Shown here: in pieces, positions 18,339-26,787 of the stretch | How positions within the stretch are numbered: the stretch's first letter is position 1 | Layout of the letters: the number at the start of each line of letters is the position of its first letter | Origin: Pediococcus claussenii ATCC BAA-344 | GTDB lineage: Bacteria; Bacillota; Bacilli; Lactobacillales; Lactobacillaceae | Length of the DNA: 64,000 bases | Direction: 5' to 3' | Assembly: GCF_000237995.1 (NCBI RefSeq) | Contig: NC_016605.1 | Location: forward strand, 1,054,001-1,118,000 | Notes under the pieces: generated by a model | What the model saw: only the letters and a program-made list of their open reading frames with translations | Database searches by the model: none | Told to the model about the DNA's origin: nothing | Position numbers and translations under genes: made by a program

Positions 18339-18351
18339 GTAAACTGTTTAC
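18339..18351. promoter_or_regulatory. Candidate TetR operator, perfect palindrome
   Basis: GTAAAC-T-GTTTAC is a perfect 13-bp inverted repeat. It overlaps the expected -35 of the SemiSWEET gene, whose candidate extended -10 is TG-A-TAAATA (18364-18372). Position and symmetry fit a TetR-type operator. Binding is an inference. Confidence 0.5.
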
Positions 18352-18398
18352 TATTTTAAATCGTGATAAATAATTTAACTTAGGAGATGTTTTAAAGT

Positions 18399-18665
18399 AT
18401 GAAACAGGAAAGTATTTCAATCAAAATCATTGGTCGTTTAGCATCGTTTTTATCAGTTTTAATGTATGTATCCTATATTCCTCAAATTTTTGCTAATTTA
18501 AATGGTTCATATGGTAATCCCATTCAGCCCCTTGTCGCAGGAATAAACTGTACCGTTTGGACCTATTATGGATTGTTCAAAGCCAATCGTGATTGGCCCA
18601 TTGTTATTGCAAATTTGCCTGGAATAGTTCTGGGCTTTTTCACCTTTTTTACAGCGTTACATTAA
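18399..18665 (+). CDS. SemiSWEET-type sugar transporter (MtN3/PQ-loop)
   Basis: An 88-residue membrane protein with one three-helix bundle, which would dimerise to form a sugar uniporter. The PQ motif is in VSYIPQIFANLNG in helix 1. Helix 2 has NCTVWTYYGLFK and helix 3 runs DWPIVIANLPGIVLGFFTFF. AGGAG lies upstream. It stands alone next to a TetR regulator and ends before a strong hairpin. Sugar specificity cannot be read. Confidence 0.88.
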   Translation: MKQESISIKIIGRLASFLSVLMYVSYIPQIFANLNGSYGNPIQPLVAGINCTVWTYYGLFKANRDWPIVIANLPGIVLGFFTFFTALH

Positions 18666-18780
18666 TTAACATTAAACTCACTCAGCATACCAATAATGTT
18701 TAACATTAATGTACTTTAAATTATTGAATTGACGTTAAAGAAATAAGAAGCACTTTGTTAATTGAAATTCGATTTAGAAA

Positions 18781-18812
18781 AAAAGCGATGACCTATTTAC
18801 CATCGCTTTTTT
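18781..18812. terminator. Bidirectional terminator
   Basis: AAAAGCGATG pairs with CATCGCTTTT across a 10-nt loop, with T runs on both strands. It separates the SemiSWEET gene from the convergent Mga-type regulator. Confidence 0.88.
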
Positions 18813-20255
18813 CTATGCCCCATTATTCCGATACTTTATTCTTTTTATTTTCATAATTTGGTTTGCTAGCTGTTTCCAATCCGAATCATGAACAGGATCT
18901 TGTAAAATAACTTGTGGCAAATATACATTTGCCATATAAGAGTCAGATATATATAAATCTGTCCTTGAAAAAACGGTACTATCAATAACGATATTAAGTG
19001 ATACTAAATCCATCAAGCGACTTTTAACATATTCCGTGTACAATGTTCCTTGTGAAAAATCAACTGTGATAAAAACTGTGTCCATAAATGCATTAGCCGG
19101 AATTGTGTCAACTAGGCTGAATAAAAAATAATAATAAATCTGGTTAACATTTTCAAACAATAATTCACGCTCTAGTTTACTTAATACAAACTTAATTTCT
19201 TTTGTCGCTATTGCGTCAATATTAGGGTAAACATCATGAAAAAATGATGTTTTTTTGTGATCAAAAAAAGTGGACCCATTAAAAAATGGAAACAGTGCTC
19301 TAAAATTAATCATGTCGAAGGATTTTTCAAGCTTAACTCTGTTAAAACTAATATCAACCTCATCATCAACGATTTGCATTTCTAACTTTGTCATTCTGGT
19401 AATATCTATTCTAAAATCTGATGTAAAATCTTGTGTATTCACTCTAATTATTTCATTAATCATCATAGATCCAACTAAGAATTCAGTTTCCTCACTTAAT
19501 CTCAAATCGTTAATTTGATAAATTTCTTCTAAAATTTTTTTTATTTCCAAAATATAATAGTTTTGATCATTAATTATTCCAAGTGTAAACTGTTTACCAC
19601 TATCTATTCTAATATTTTGAATTGCTAAGATGTATCGCAGCTGTTCAATTTGTGTCGGCGATAGCTGTTTTAAAAAGATCAATCGCAATTGACTTAATAA
19701 CTCCTTAACATTTACTAGGTACTCCGAAAAAGGAAAAATAATTCCGTTAAAAAAATAATAGTACACATCAAAAATTGTTTCACGAACTTCTAATTCTGAA
19801 GAATTTTTGTCAAAATGAAATATATTATATAAGACTCTATTTATTTCAGAACTCATTCGATAGAAATATGACCGACTTATATGAGATCTTTCTATAAAAT
19901 GACGTTTGGATTCATGTTCTTTTCCAACTAACAAGTAATCAAATATAGCAAAACGAACTGACTCTTGTGCATATTTGCATCTGAGCTGTCTCAATCCAAG
20001 CGAGCTTATGTTTTTGAACAGAATATATCCCTTATAAAATAACAACTCTGGTTTTGGACTACCATCAAAAATATTTGATTGTAAATCTTGTGACAATTTT
20101 TCAACCAGTTGTCCAAGCTTATATTCACTAATTTTAAGTTCGAAAACAAAATTCAATGTAATTGGTACATCATTGCCAAAATCTAATCCCAATTCATAAA
20201 GGGTCAGGCACTTTGCCTGTTCTTCGTCCAGCAATCCCATGAATTCTTTGTTCAT
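18813..20255 (-). CDS. Mga-like transcriptional regulator
   Basis: A 480-aa protein with the layout of Mga/AtxA regulators: an N-terminal half with two helix-turn-helix segments, the second around SHISRSYFYRMSSEINRVL, followed by long helical regions resembling PRD-type domains. The start at 20255 (MNKEFMG) has GGGAG nine bases upstream. The ATG six bases earlier is too close to that site. In streptococci Mga activates surface-protein genes. Here the gene sits just downstream of a large LPQTG adhesin on the same strand, so that adhesin is a plausible target. Amino-acid resemblance is weak outside the HTH region. Confidence 0.7.
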   Translation of the reverse strand: MNKEFMGLLDEEQAKCLTLYELGLDFGNDVPITLNFVFELKISEYKLGQLVEKLSQDLQSNIFDGSPKPELLFYKGYILFKNISSLGLRQLRCKYAQESVRFAIFDYLLVGKEHESKRHFIERSHISRSYFYRMSSEINRVLYNIFHFDKNSSELEVRETIFDVYYYFFNGIIFPFSEYLVNVKELLSQLRLIFLKQLSPTQIEQLRYILAIQNIRIDSGKQFTLGIINDQNYYILEIKKILEEIYQINDLRLSEETEFLVGSMMINEIIRVNTQDFTSDFRIDITRMTKLEMQIVDDEVDISFNRVKLEKSFDMINFRALFPFFNGSTFFDHKKTSFFHDVYPNIDAIATKEIKFVLSKLERELLFENVNQIYYYFLFSLVDTIPANAFMDTVFITVDFSQGTLYTEYVKSRLMDLVSLNIVIDSTVFSRTDLYISDSYMANVYLPQVILQDPVHDSDWKQLANQIMKIKRIKYRNNGA

Positions 20256-20497
20256 AGACATCCACTCCCAAATTTGGTATACACACGGTAATTATACAAA
20301 CCTTAGGTATATCTTAATGTTAAATAGCAAAATAAAATTCCCAATAATTATTGATTTTTAATTGAAATTTGGGATTGTTTTTTAACGACTTTCATCAACG
20401 TTCTTTAGGTATTTTATTTTTTGTCTAAAAGATACCTATTAATTTCATCATAATATTATAATAAAGTTAATACGCTATAAGCTATACTTAAATAACT
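20256..20497. other. Intergenic region upstream of the Mga-like gene
   Basis: AT-rich with no gene. It holds a likely -10 (TATAAT on the minus strand, 20291-20296) for the Mga-like gene, without a convincing -35, and a 12-bp perfect palindrome CAATAATTATTG at 20342-20353. Confidence 0.4.
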
Positions 20498-20540
20498 AAA
20501 AAAAGACACCGATAAATATCATTTATCGGTGTCTTTTTAG
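20498..20540 (-). terminator. Terminator behind the adhesin gene
   Basis: AAAAAGACACCGATAAAT pairs perfectly with ATTTATCGGTGTCTTTTT across a 3-nt loop. The 18-bp stem is followed on the minus strand by a T/A run. It is a strong terminator for the adhesin and may act on both strands. Confidence 0.9.
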
Positions 20541-20580
20541 TAACTACTAAATCCAATTTCATTTTCTTAGATAGTATAGA

Positions 20581-21384
20581 CTACTTCTTTTTATCTATTT
20601 TACGACGTTTTGCAACTACAATTAATGCCATCATTCCTATCACTTCTAGTCCAATAATTGTTGCAACCATTTCACTATTAGTGTCATCACCCGTTTGTGG
20701 AAGTTTTTCAGAATTTAAATGACTATTCATCTCTAACCCTTTCCCTGGATTAAGCTGGTTGATCGAATTATATAAGTAAGTCATCTTTTCAGTTGAGACC
20801 CCTGTATAGTTCATTACCATACGGCTTGGATCTATCAGCGTATTCGCTGGATTAGTAGAAATACTATGACTGTTTTGGTCCAGTGTATTTCTCTTTATTG
20901 ATGTGCTTAAACTCTCGCTCATTGATGTTGAATCACTCAGGCTCTCACTATAACTTGTACTTGTTGAGGTCGAAACACTCAAGCTTTCACTATTACTCGT
21001 TGAGTCACTTAGACTTTCGCTAGTGCTTGCGGAGGTTGATTCACTACCACTTAATATTGTTCTTGTTGATGTTGAATCACTTAAGCTTTCACTAGTGCTT
21101 GTACTTGCCGACATGCTTTCAGTTGTTGAAGTTGAAATACTTAGGCTCTCACTATTACTTGTACTTGCAGAGGTTGAAACACTTAAACTCTCGCTTGTTG
21201 ATGTCGATACACTCTCACTATCACTTGTACTTGTTGAGGTTGAAATACTCAATCTTTCACTATTGCTTGTTGAATTACTCAGACTTTCGCTATTGCTTGC
21301 AGAGGTTGATTCACTACCGCTTGATATTGTTCTTGTTGATGTTGAATCGCTCAAACTCTCACTATTACTTGTCGAGTTACTCAA
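20581..21384 (-). pseudogene. LPQTG adhesin, C-terminal fragment
   Basis: The C-terminal part of one adhesin that spans 20581-24639. It holds the end of the serine-rich repeats, a ~100-residue non-repetitive segment and a sortase anchor: LPQTGDD, then a hydrophobic helix (MVATIIGLEVIGMMALIVVA) and a KRRKIDKKK tail. The frame is cut off from the middle part by an 11-bp tandem duplication at 21379-21400. Removing one copy rejoins both frames as [12 protein letters not shown]. As sequenced, this part would not be translated with the signal peptide. Confidence 0.85.
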
Positions 21385-21400
21385 ACTCTACTCAAACTCT
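21379..21400 (-). repeat. 11-bp tandem duplication causing a frameshift
   Basis: ACTCAAACTCT occurs twice in a row (21379-21389 and 21390-21400). Eleven bases shift the frame inside the serine-rich repeats and create a stop straight after (SLSRV, stop). Removing one copy restores the repeat pattern. Confidence 0.92.
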
Positions 21401-23576
21401 CACTATTACTTGCCGAGTCACTTAAGCTTTCGCTATTGCTTGCTGAATCACTCAAGCTTTCGCTATTACTTGTGGAATCACTCAAGCTTTCGCTATTGCT
21501 TGTGGAATCGCTCAAACTCTCACTATTACTTGTCGAGTTACTCAAACTCTCACTATTACTTGCCGAGTCACTTAAGCTTTCGCTATTGCTTGTCGAGTCA
21601 CTTAAGCTTTCGCTATTACTTGTGGAGTCACTCAAGCTTTCGCTATTGCTTGTGGAATCGCTCAAACTCTCACTATTACTTGTCGAGTTACTCAAACTCT
21701 CGCTTGTGGATGTGCTTAGGCTCTCACTATTGCTTGCTGAATCACTCAAGCTTTCGCTATTACTTGCTGAATCACTCAAGCTTTCGCTATTGCTTGTGGA
21801 ATCACTTAAGCTTTCGCTATTGCTTGCCGAGTTACTCAAACTCTCACTATTACTTGTGGAGTCACTCAAGCTTTCGCTATTGCTTGTGGAATCGCTCAAA
21901 CTCTCACTATTACTTGTCGAGTTACTTAAGCTTTCGCTATTACTTGCCGAGTTACTTAAGCTTTCACTATTGCTTGCCGAGTTACTTAAGCTTTCACTAT
22001 TGCTTGCCGAGTTACTTAAGCTTTCGCTATTACTTGTTGAGTTACTTAAGCTTTCACTTGTACTTGTTGATGTCGAATCACTCAAGCTAGCCAAGTCCGA
22101 AGCACTCATACTTTCAAAACACTTGCGATACGTTGCACTCAAAACCTGGCTTAAGCTACCCGATGCAGAAGCACTACCACTCAAACTATTAACAACATTT
22201 TGGGACAAGGAAACACTGTTACTTAGTGAGCTACTTACTGAACCAGAAAGACTAACTGTATTTGAACTTGTGCTACTACCAGTACCGGACGAAGACAAGG
22301 ATATACTAGCATTCGTAGACTGGCTCAAACTCATGCTTTGAGAGCTGTCAGTACTTATGCTCCCACTGGCGCTTACGATAGCACTATTAGACAAACTATC
22401 AGAATAAGAACCACTTTGGCTTACCGAACCACTTAAGCTCTGCAATCCTGACGTACTCAATGATTCACTTGTCGTTACCGAGGCATTACTAGTTGAGATG
22501 TGGTAAACAACATTAAACACATTACTGCTTCCTGCTGCATATACAGCATTTTGTGCACCGTTAAATGAAACGTAATATCCAGAAATAGTTGGAACAGTTG
22601 CATTTACAGCCGTTCCTGGCAGTCCCATTGAAGTTACCGTTGGTGACAACGTATTTCCGTAAATATCCGTGTAGTTTACTGTTGCAGTAATGTCGTTTTG
22701 AATTACATAAGTTGTTGGTACCGCAACCGCATTAGTTACAACTCCTGTTCCAGTGGCCGTCGCACCAGTTGGATACGCTGCTGTCCCACTTCCAATTGCC
22801 TGCCAATTTCCAGTCGAAGTATAGGTTGTTGGTCCAACTGCTGTTTGAACATTTGCCTGTGGGCTTGCCAATCCAGAAGTAGAAAAGTTAACTAAACCAG
22901 GTCCAACAGATATTTGTTCAAGCCCCGTCAATCCGTCTAAGGCCAAAGTAGCATCCGTCACCTTACTCGTATTCCAGTTTGATAAGTTTAACATGGTTAG
23001 AGCCCTATCATACTGAAACATAGCATTCATATCTACTACATTACTTGTATTGAAATTTGATACATCTAATGTGGTTAATGCCAAATCAAGCTGAAACATA
23101 CCCATCATAAAAATTACATTTTTTGTATTGAAATTTGATACATCTAACGCAGTTAAAGAACTATCGTCAGCAAACATTGTGGACATACTAGTTGCATTGC
23201 TTGTATTAAAATTTGATACATCTAATGCGGTTAGGGCACTATCATTCTGAAACATATTACCCATGTTAGTTACATTGCTTGTATTAAAATTTGATACATC
23301 TAATGCGGTTAAAGAACTATCATTTTGAAACATGGCAGCCATGTTAGTTACATTACTTGTATTGAAATTTGATACATCTAACGCTGTTAAAGAACTATCA
23401 CCGTAAAACATATCCATCATATTAGTTACATTACTTGTATTGAAATATGATACATCTAACGCTGTTAGAGAACTATCACCGCTAAACATATTATTCATAT
23501 CTGTTACATTGCTTGTGTTCCAACTCGATAAATCTAGCGCTGTAAGAGAACTATCACCACTAAACATCCACTCCAT
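21381..23576 (-). pseudogene. LPQTG adhesin, middle fragment (BspA-LRR, MucBP-like, Ser-rich)
   Basis: The middle part of the broken adhesin. In order it holds eight BspA-type leucine-rich repeats of 26 residues (consensus [19 protein letters not shown]), a ~60-residue domain resembling MucBP ([15 protein letters not shown] ... [12 protein letters not shown]), then about 350 residues of serine-rich sequence. The true frame continues upstream of the ATG at 23576 as [20 protein letters not shown], up to the frameshift at 23781-23782. BspA repeats and MucBP domains bind host or mucus ligands in related proteins. Serine-rich stretches are often O-glycosylated. Ligand unknown. Confidence 0.85.
21401..22075 (-). 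repeat. About 21 copies of a 30-bp serine-rich coding repeat
   Basis: The unit encodes S-(D/N)-S-(T/A)-SNSESL. I count 21 full units plus one 24-bp variant (STSTSESL). Copies differ mostly at one or two positions, and runs of two to three copies are identical, a good substrate for slipped-strand or recombination length change. There are no spacers, so it is not CRISPR. Confidence 0.92.
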
Positions 23577-23582
23577 AGTAGT
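22958..23582 (-). repeat. Eight 78-bp BspA leucine-rich repeats
   Basis: Tandem 78-bp units, each encoding 26 residues with the pattern [22 protein letters not shown]. The phase was checked by the spacing of the TACATCTAA element (78 bp). The first and last units are the most diverged. Confidence 0.88.
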
Positions 23583-23769
23583 TGAATTACTTGTATTAAG
23601 ATTACTTATTCCAGTTATCGTTGTTAACGCCTGTAAATCCGAAAAAAGACCATAAGAATTTGCATTTGCAACAACCCCGCTATTAATAACGATTGATTTT
23701 ATAGTAGTATTAGCCGTATCATTAGTCCATTTACCAGTCGTTCCTGACCCAAGTGTTCCGCCATTACCA

Positions 23770-24639
23770 TCAGACCCTAACCGTCAATACCCCGTTGCTG
23801 TCCAGCGTCCATGCAACCGTCCCGTAAGTACCAGAACTCACTATCGTAGCCGCCTGCGCCACCATGGCCATTCTTACCATTGCTAACTTTTTGGTTGCAC
23901 TTGATGAACTACCACTAGCAGCTACCGAAGAAGTATTGGCAACTGAACTAACAGCTGCAGAAGCAATTTCACTATCAACTAAAGATACTGCGCTCGAAGT
24001 TGCTGCGCTTGAAACATCAGTGTTTAACGAAGATGATGTCGCATCAGAAGTTGCTGAACTAGTAGTTGCATCTGGGGATGAATCTGCTGCAACCGCGCTA
24101 CTTATACCGTCAGAAGTGATTGCACCAGACGAAACTGCAGAGCTAGCCGATGAGCTTGCTGTGCTACTGGAACTATTTTCAGTAGCTTGTTGGTCACTTG
24201 CTGTTGAACTAGTAGCAGACGCAACATTTGTCGCCGAACTTGATCCTGACGTTGTACTTTCAGCAGAATTAGCCGCTGAACTAGCTGTACTTGTATCTGA
24301 AGATGCGGAACTTGCAGACGATGAGTCTGTTGCACTCGCACTGCTTGAAGTAGAACTGCTATTGCTTGAACTAGTGGCACTTGATGCAGCTGCACTCGAC
24401 TCAGCGGGAATTACCGCACTATCCTGTGTAGCCAGCACATCATTATCCTGAACATCCTTAGTTGCTGTTGAACCGGTACTCAAAGAATCCGCATGTGCAC
24501 CGATTGCATTTTGCCCACCTAAAAAGCCAGCGACCGTCGTTATTCCCGCAAACATCCATTGGCGTCCAGCTTTATACATCTTGTAGTGGTTCTTTGTGTT
24601 ACTATTTGTTGCCTTATGATTATTTCTCCAAAAAGACAT
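23770..24639 (-). pseudogene. LPQTG adhesin, N-terminal fragment with KxYKxGKxW signal
   Basis: The N-terminal part of the broken adhesin. It starts at 24639 (GGGGG upstream) and has KMYKAGRQWMFAGITTVAG, matching the KxYKxGKxW signal with Arg in place of the second-last Lys, followed by a hydrophobic core and AHAD cleavage region. A ~190-residue Ser/Ala-rich stretch follows. The frame ends at a TGA after GVLTVRV. Dropping one G of the ACGG codon junction (plus strand CC at 23781-23782) gives [20 protein letters not shown] and joins the middle fragment. The whole locus minus 12 bases is 1349 codons. In related bacteria this signal type is used by SecA2/SecY2-exported serine-rich glycoproteins. 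No such export or glycosyltransferase genes are nearby. Confidence 0.85.
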
Positions 24640-24675
24640 CCCTATTCCCCCATTTGAGCTCAATCCCCTAAATAA

Positions 24676-24705
24676 TATTTAGAGTTCAGCATTTTAGTTG
24701 GTCAA
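24676..24705 (-). promoter_or_regulatory. Candidate adhesin promoter
   Basis: On the minus strand TTGACC (24700-24705) and TAAATA (24676-24681) are separated by 18 bp, about 40 bases upstream of the adhesin start codon. The -10 is not ideal. Confidence 0.5.
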
Positions 24706-25138
24706 CATTCAACACTAATGTAAGTTAAAACTACCGCATGTTAATAAACTACATATTATCTTAGCTTAATATCTTTGTTGAAAATCTAGGTTGTTCCAAA
24801 AATAATTCCCAATTATTCACGATTTTTCAAAAAATTTAAAACTCTTTTCGATGCAGGTAAACTAAAAACACTGCATGCTATTCTCGTAATTTTAAAGGTC
24901 ACTAAGACGTAATCAAAAAGGCAAATTTAAAAACATAACTAAGAACAACCAGCTTACACAGCCCAAGCTTATAGCAGTCAGTTAAATTAAACAAGTAGAT
25001 TATGAAAAAAATATTAAATTAATTTTCTCATATAACATCTAAAATAAATCATCCTTTCATTTAGTGATAGTACTTGATTTAGCTTAATAATTAGAACAAA
25101 AAGCTCAGTATTATCCCTTCCAAAATGTAAGCACTTTA
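24706..25138. other. AT-rich intergenic region upstream of the adhesin
   Basis: No gene found on either strand. It contains a perfect 7-3-7 inverted repeat AATAATT-CCC-AATTATT at 24801-24817, about 100 bp upstream of the adhesin promoter, and related ATTCCCAAT sequence also lies upstream of the Mga-like gene near 20337. The region could hold regulatory sites. I see nothing else supportable. Confidence 0.35.
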
Positions 25139-25147
25139 TGATATAAT
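25139..25147 (+). promoter_or_regulatory. Extended -10 promoter for the DUF805 gene
   Basis: TG-A-TATAAT is a full extended -10. The -35 region is poor, which extended -10 promoters tolerate. It leaves about a 95-nt leader before the start at 25250. Confidence 0.6.
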
Positions 25148-25249
25148 CTCATAAGCTTTAAAGCTTTCTAATGTATCTTTAATTTTAGCTCAATAGAAAA
25201 GCCTACGAGCAAACGTGATCCTCGTTAAAAGCTGCTAACGGGGGTAATT

Positions 25250-25594
25250 ATGATTGAATCATATCAGCGTTTTTGGAATAATATTACAAATTTTTCAGAT
25301 ACAGCAAGTCGACTGGATTACTGGTGGCCAGTAATTATTAACTACATACTTGGAGTAATCTTGGTATTTTTGGTCAACGCCGCCACTGGTCATGGCATTT
25401 ATAACCTTGTAAATGTCGGAGCATATATAATTGCAGCAATTATTTGGCTTGGTACATTATCAGTTAAAGTACGTCGTCTACATGACATTGACCACTCCGG
25501 TTGGTGGATATTAATTAGTTTTGTACCATTCATTGGTACAATTTGGTTTTTCATATTAATGGCATTACCTTCTAAACAAAGTCGTTGGAGCTAG
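25250..25594 (+). CDS. DUF805 membrane protein
   Basis: A 114-residue membrane protein with the DUF805 pattern: FSDTASRLDYWWPVIINYIL at the N-terminus, three to four hydrophobic helices, and the core KVRRLHDIDHSGWWILISF. The family has no known biochemical role. GGGGG lies ahead of the start. It stands alone in the accessory region. Confidence 0.9.
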   Translation: MIESYQRFWNNITNFSDTASRLDYWWPVIINYILGVILVFLVNAATGHGIYNLVNVGAYIIAAIIWLGTLSVKVRRLHDIDHSGWWILISFVPFIGTIWFFILMALPSKQSRWS

Positions 25595-25626
25595 TACAGG
25601 CAAGAGCGTTAGTGGGCTTCTATGTC

Positions 25627-25664
25627 AAAATGTGGTCATTTTGTAGAATAAATTTGGCGTTCTA
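25627..25664 (+). repeat. Diverged copy A of an integration-site-like repeat
   Basis: A 38-nt stretch starting AAAATGTGG and ending CGTTCTA matches 26788-26826 at 33 of 39 aligned positions. Both contain AAAATG-N4-CATTTT, a perfect inverted repeat. The rest of 25595-25916 is AT-rich with no gene. Confidence 0.6.
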
Positions 25665-25931
25665 ACACAGTTCTATAAAATAAAGGGCTCCATAATATTT
25701 ATGTGTTGGTGAAAAAATTCATCAACACTATTTTTTGCATATTAAAAGATATGTTCTTTTACACAACAATTTCGTCGGTGAAAACTAAATTGAAAACGGT
25801 GCAAGAACACTCCCTTATTTGGACATCACACAAAATTTCTTCCTTTAAAAATTACACGTACAAAGATATTCTATAGTATAGTTTAGTAAAACTAATATCA
25901 GGTTGAATACATAATTGGAGGAGTGCATATC

Positions 25932-26524
25932 ATGAATAAATTACTAACACTTAGTGTAATATCTATGTCTTCATTTACACTTGCTGCATGTGCAAATGGT
26001 AATAATGCATCAAAAAAAGTAATGTTAGATCTTCAAAAAAGGAGTCTGTATCTGATAAAAAGCAGGATAGTGAAAGTTCTTCTAAAGGATCATCAAGTGA
26101 ACAATCTTCAGATCAGAATTCATCTTCAAATCCAGAAGATGTCTCTACTTCTGTTAACAAATCAGAAATTTTAAGTGGTAATTATAATTCATTGGATGGC
26201 ACCTGGACAAACTCGCATGGTTATAAATTGGTCTTTCAGGACGGAAAAATCACTGCCAATGTTGACAATAGTAATCAAACTTTTTCACTAGCAAATCCAA
26301 CTGAATCACAGAATACAGTTTTTGTTGCATTTACACCTGCCCCTAAGCCTGACGGTATGTCCATCATGATTGCAACAAAAGGTACTGAAGTTGACAGTGG
26401 ATCTGGTGACGGAACTATCACCAGCAAAGATCGCATTATTATGGGAAATAACGGTGGAGCTACACTGTTCGCATCCGAAGATAATGGTGGGGCTTCAGAT
26501 ACTGCATACTACAGGAACAACTAG
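25932..26524 (+). pseudogene. Lipoprotein gene with frameshift in a poly-A run
   Basis: A lipoprotein signal (MNKLLTLSVISMSS, then lipobox LAAC) is followed by ANGNNASKK. The frame then runs into nonsense and stops at 26172-26174. The next frame carries a Ser-rich linker (SSKKESVSDKKQ) and a globular domain LDGTWTNSHGYKLVF ... GTITSKDRIIMGNNG, resembling DUF6287-type domains of lactic acid bacteria. The switch lies at seven As (26012-26018). Eight As would give one 197-residue protein. This is either an inactive or phase-variable gene or a sequencing error. GGAGGAG precedes the start. Confidence 0.8.
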
Positions 26525-26735
26525 ATTTACTATTATGAGCACTCGTAGCATATCTTTACTCGCAGGGAATCGATATTTACGCGATATCTAAACGACTTGG
26601 GCATTCTAATATTTCTATTACAATGTAAGTTATGCTTATTTGATTGATGAGAGCAAAAAGGAAAATAACCTAAAAATTTTAAATAATTTAAATAATATTT
26701 TTATTTCTCCTTCAAAAAAGCAAAATGCAGTATAG
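26525..26735 (+). pseudogene. Tyrosine recombinase (integrase) C-terminal remnant
   Basis: Across two frames one reads GIDIYAISKRLGHSNISITM, a stop, then YAYLIDESKKENNLKILNNL and a TAG at 26733. The first part is the conserved LGH box of phage and ICE integrases, and the second resumes at the Tyr region. Upstream, FTIMSTRSISLLA is a decayed LRHTHAS-like segment. No N-terminal or core-binding part remains. It ends about 190 bp from the 3' end of tRNA-Arg, a typical integration target. Confidence 0.75.
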
Positions 26736-26787
26736 GTTAAAGACACTCTAAAAAGTATTTTTATGGGATTTTTGTGGGATTTCTTTT

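Noticed and set aside
21401-22075. CRISPR-like array of 30-bp repeats
   Set aside because: The units are directly adjacent with no spacers and code for [10 protein letters not shown]. No cas genes are present.
21023-22090. Long plus-strand open frames (up to 355 codons) opposite the adhesin repeats
   Set aside because: They follow the 30-bp period of the minus-strand repeats, encode monotonous Leu/Ser/Tyr patterns and have no ribosome site. They are mirror frames of a repeat.
23864-24451. 195-codon plus-strand frame opposite the adhesin N-terminus
   Set aside because: It is the mirror of a Ser/Ala-rich coding stretch, with acidic low-complexity sequence and no start signals.
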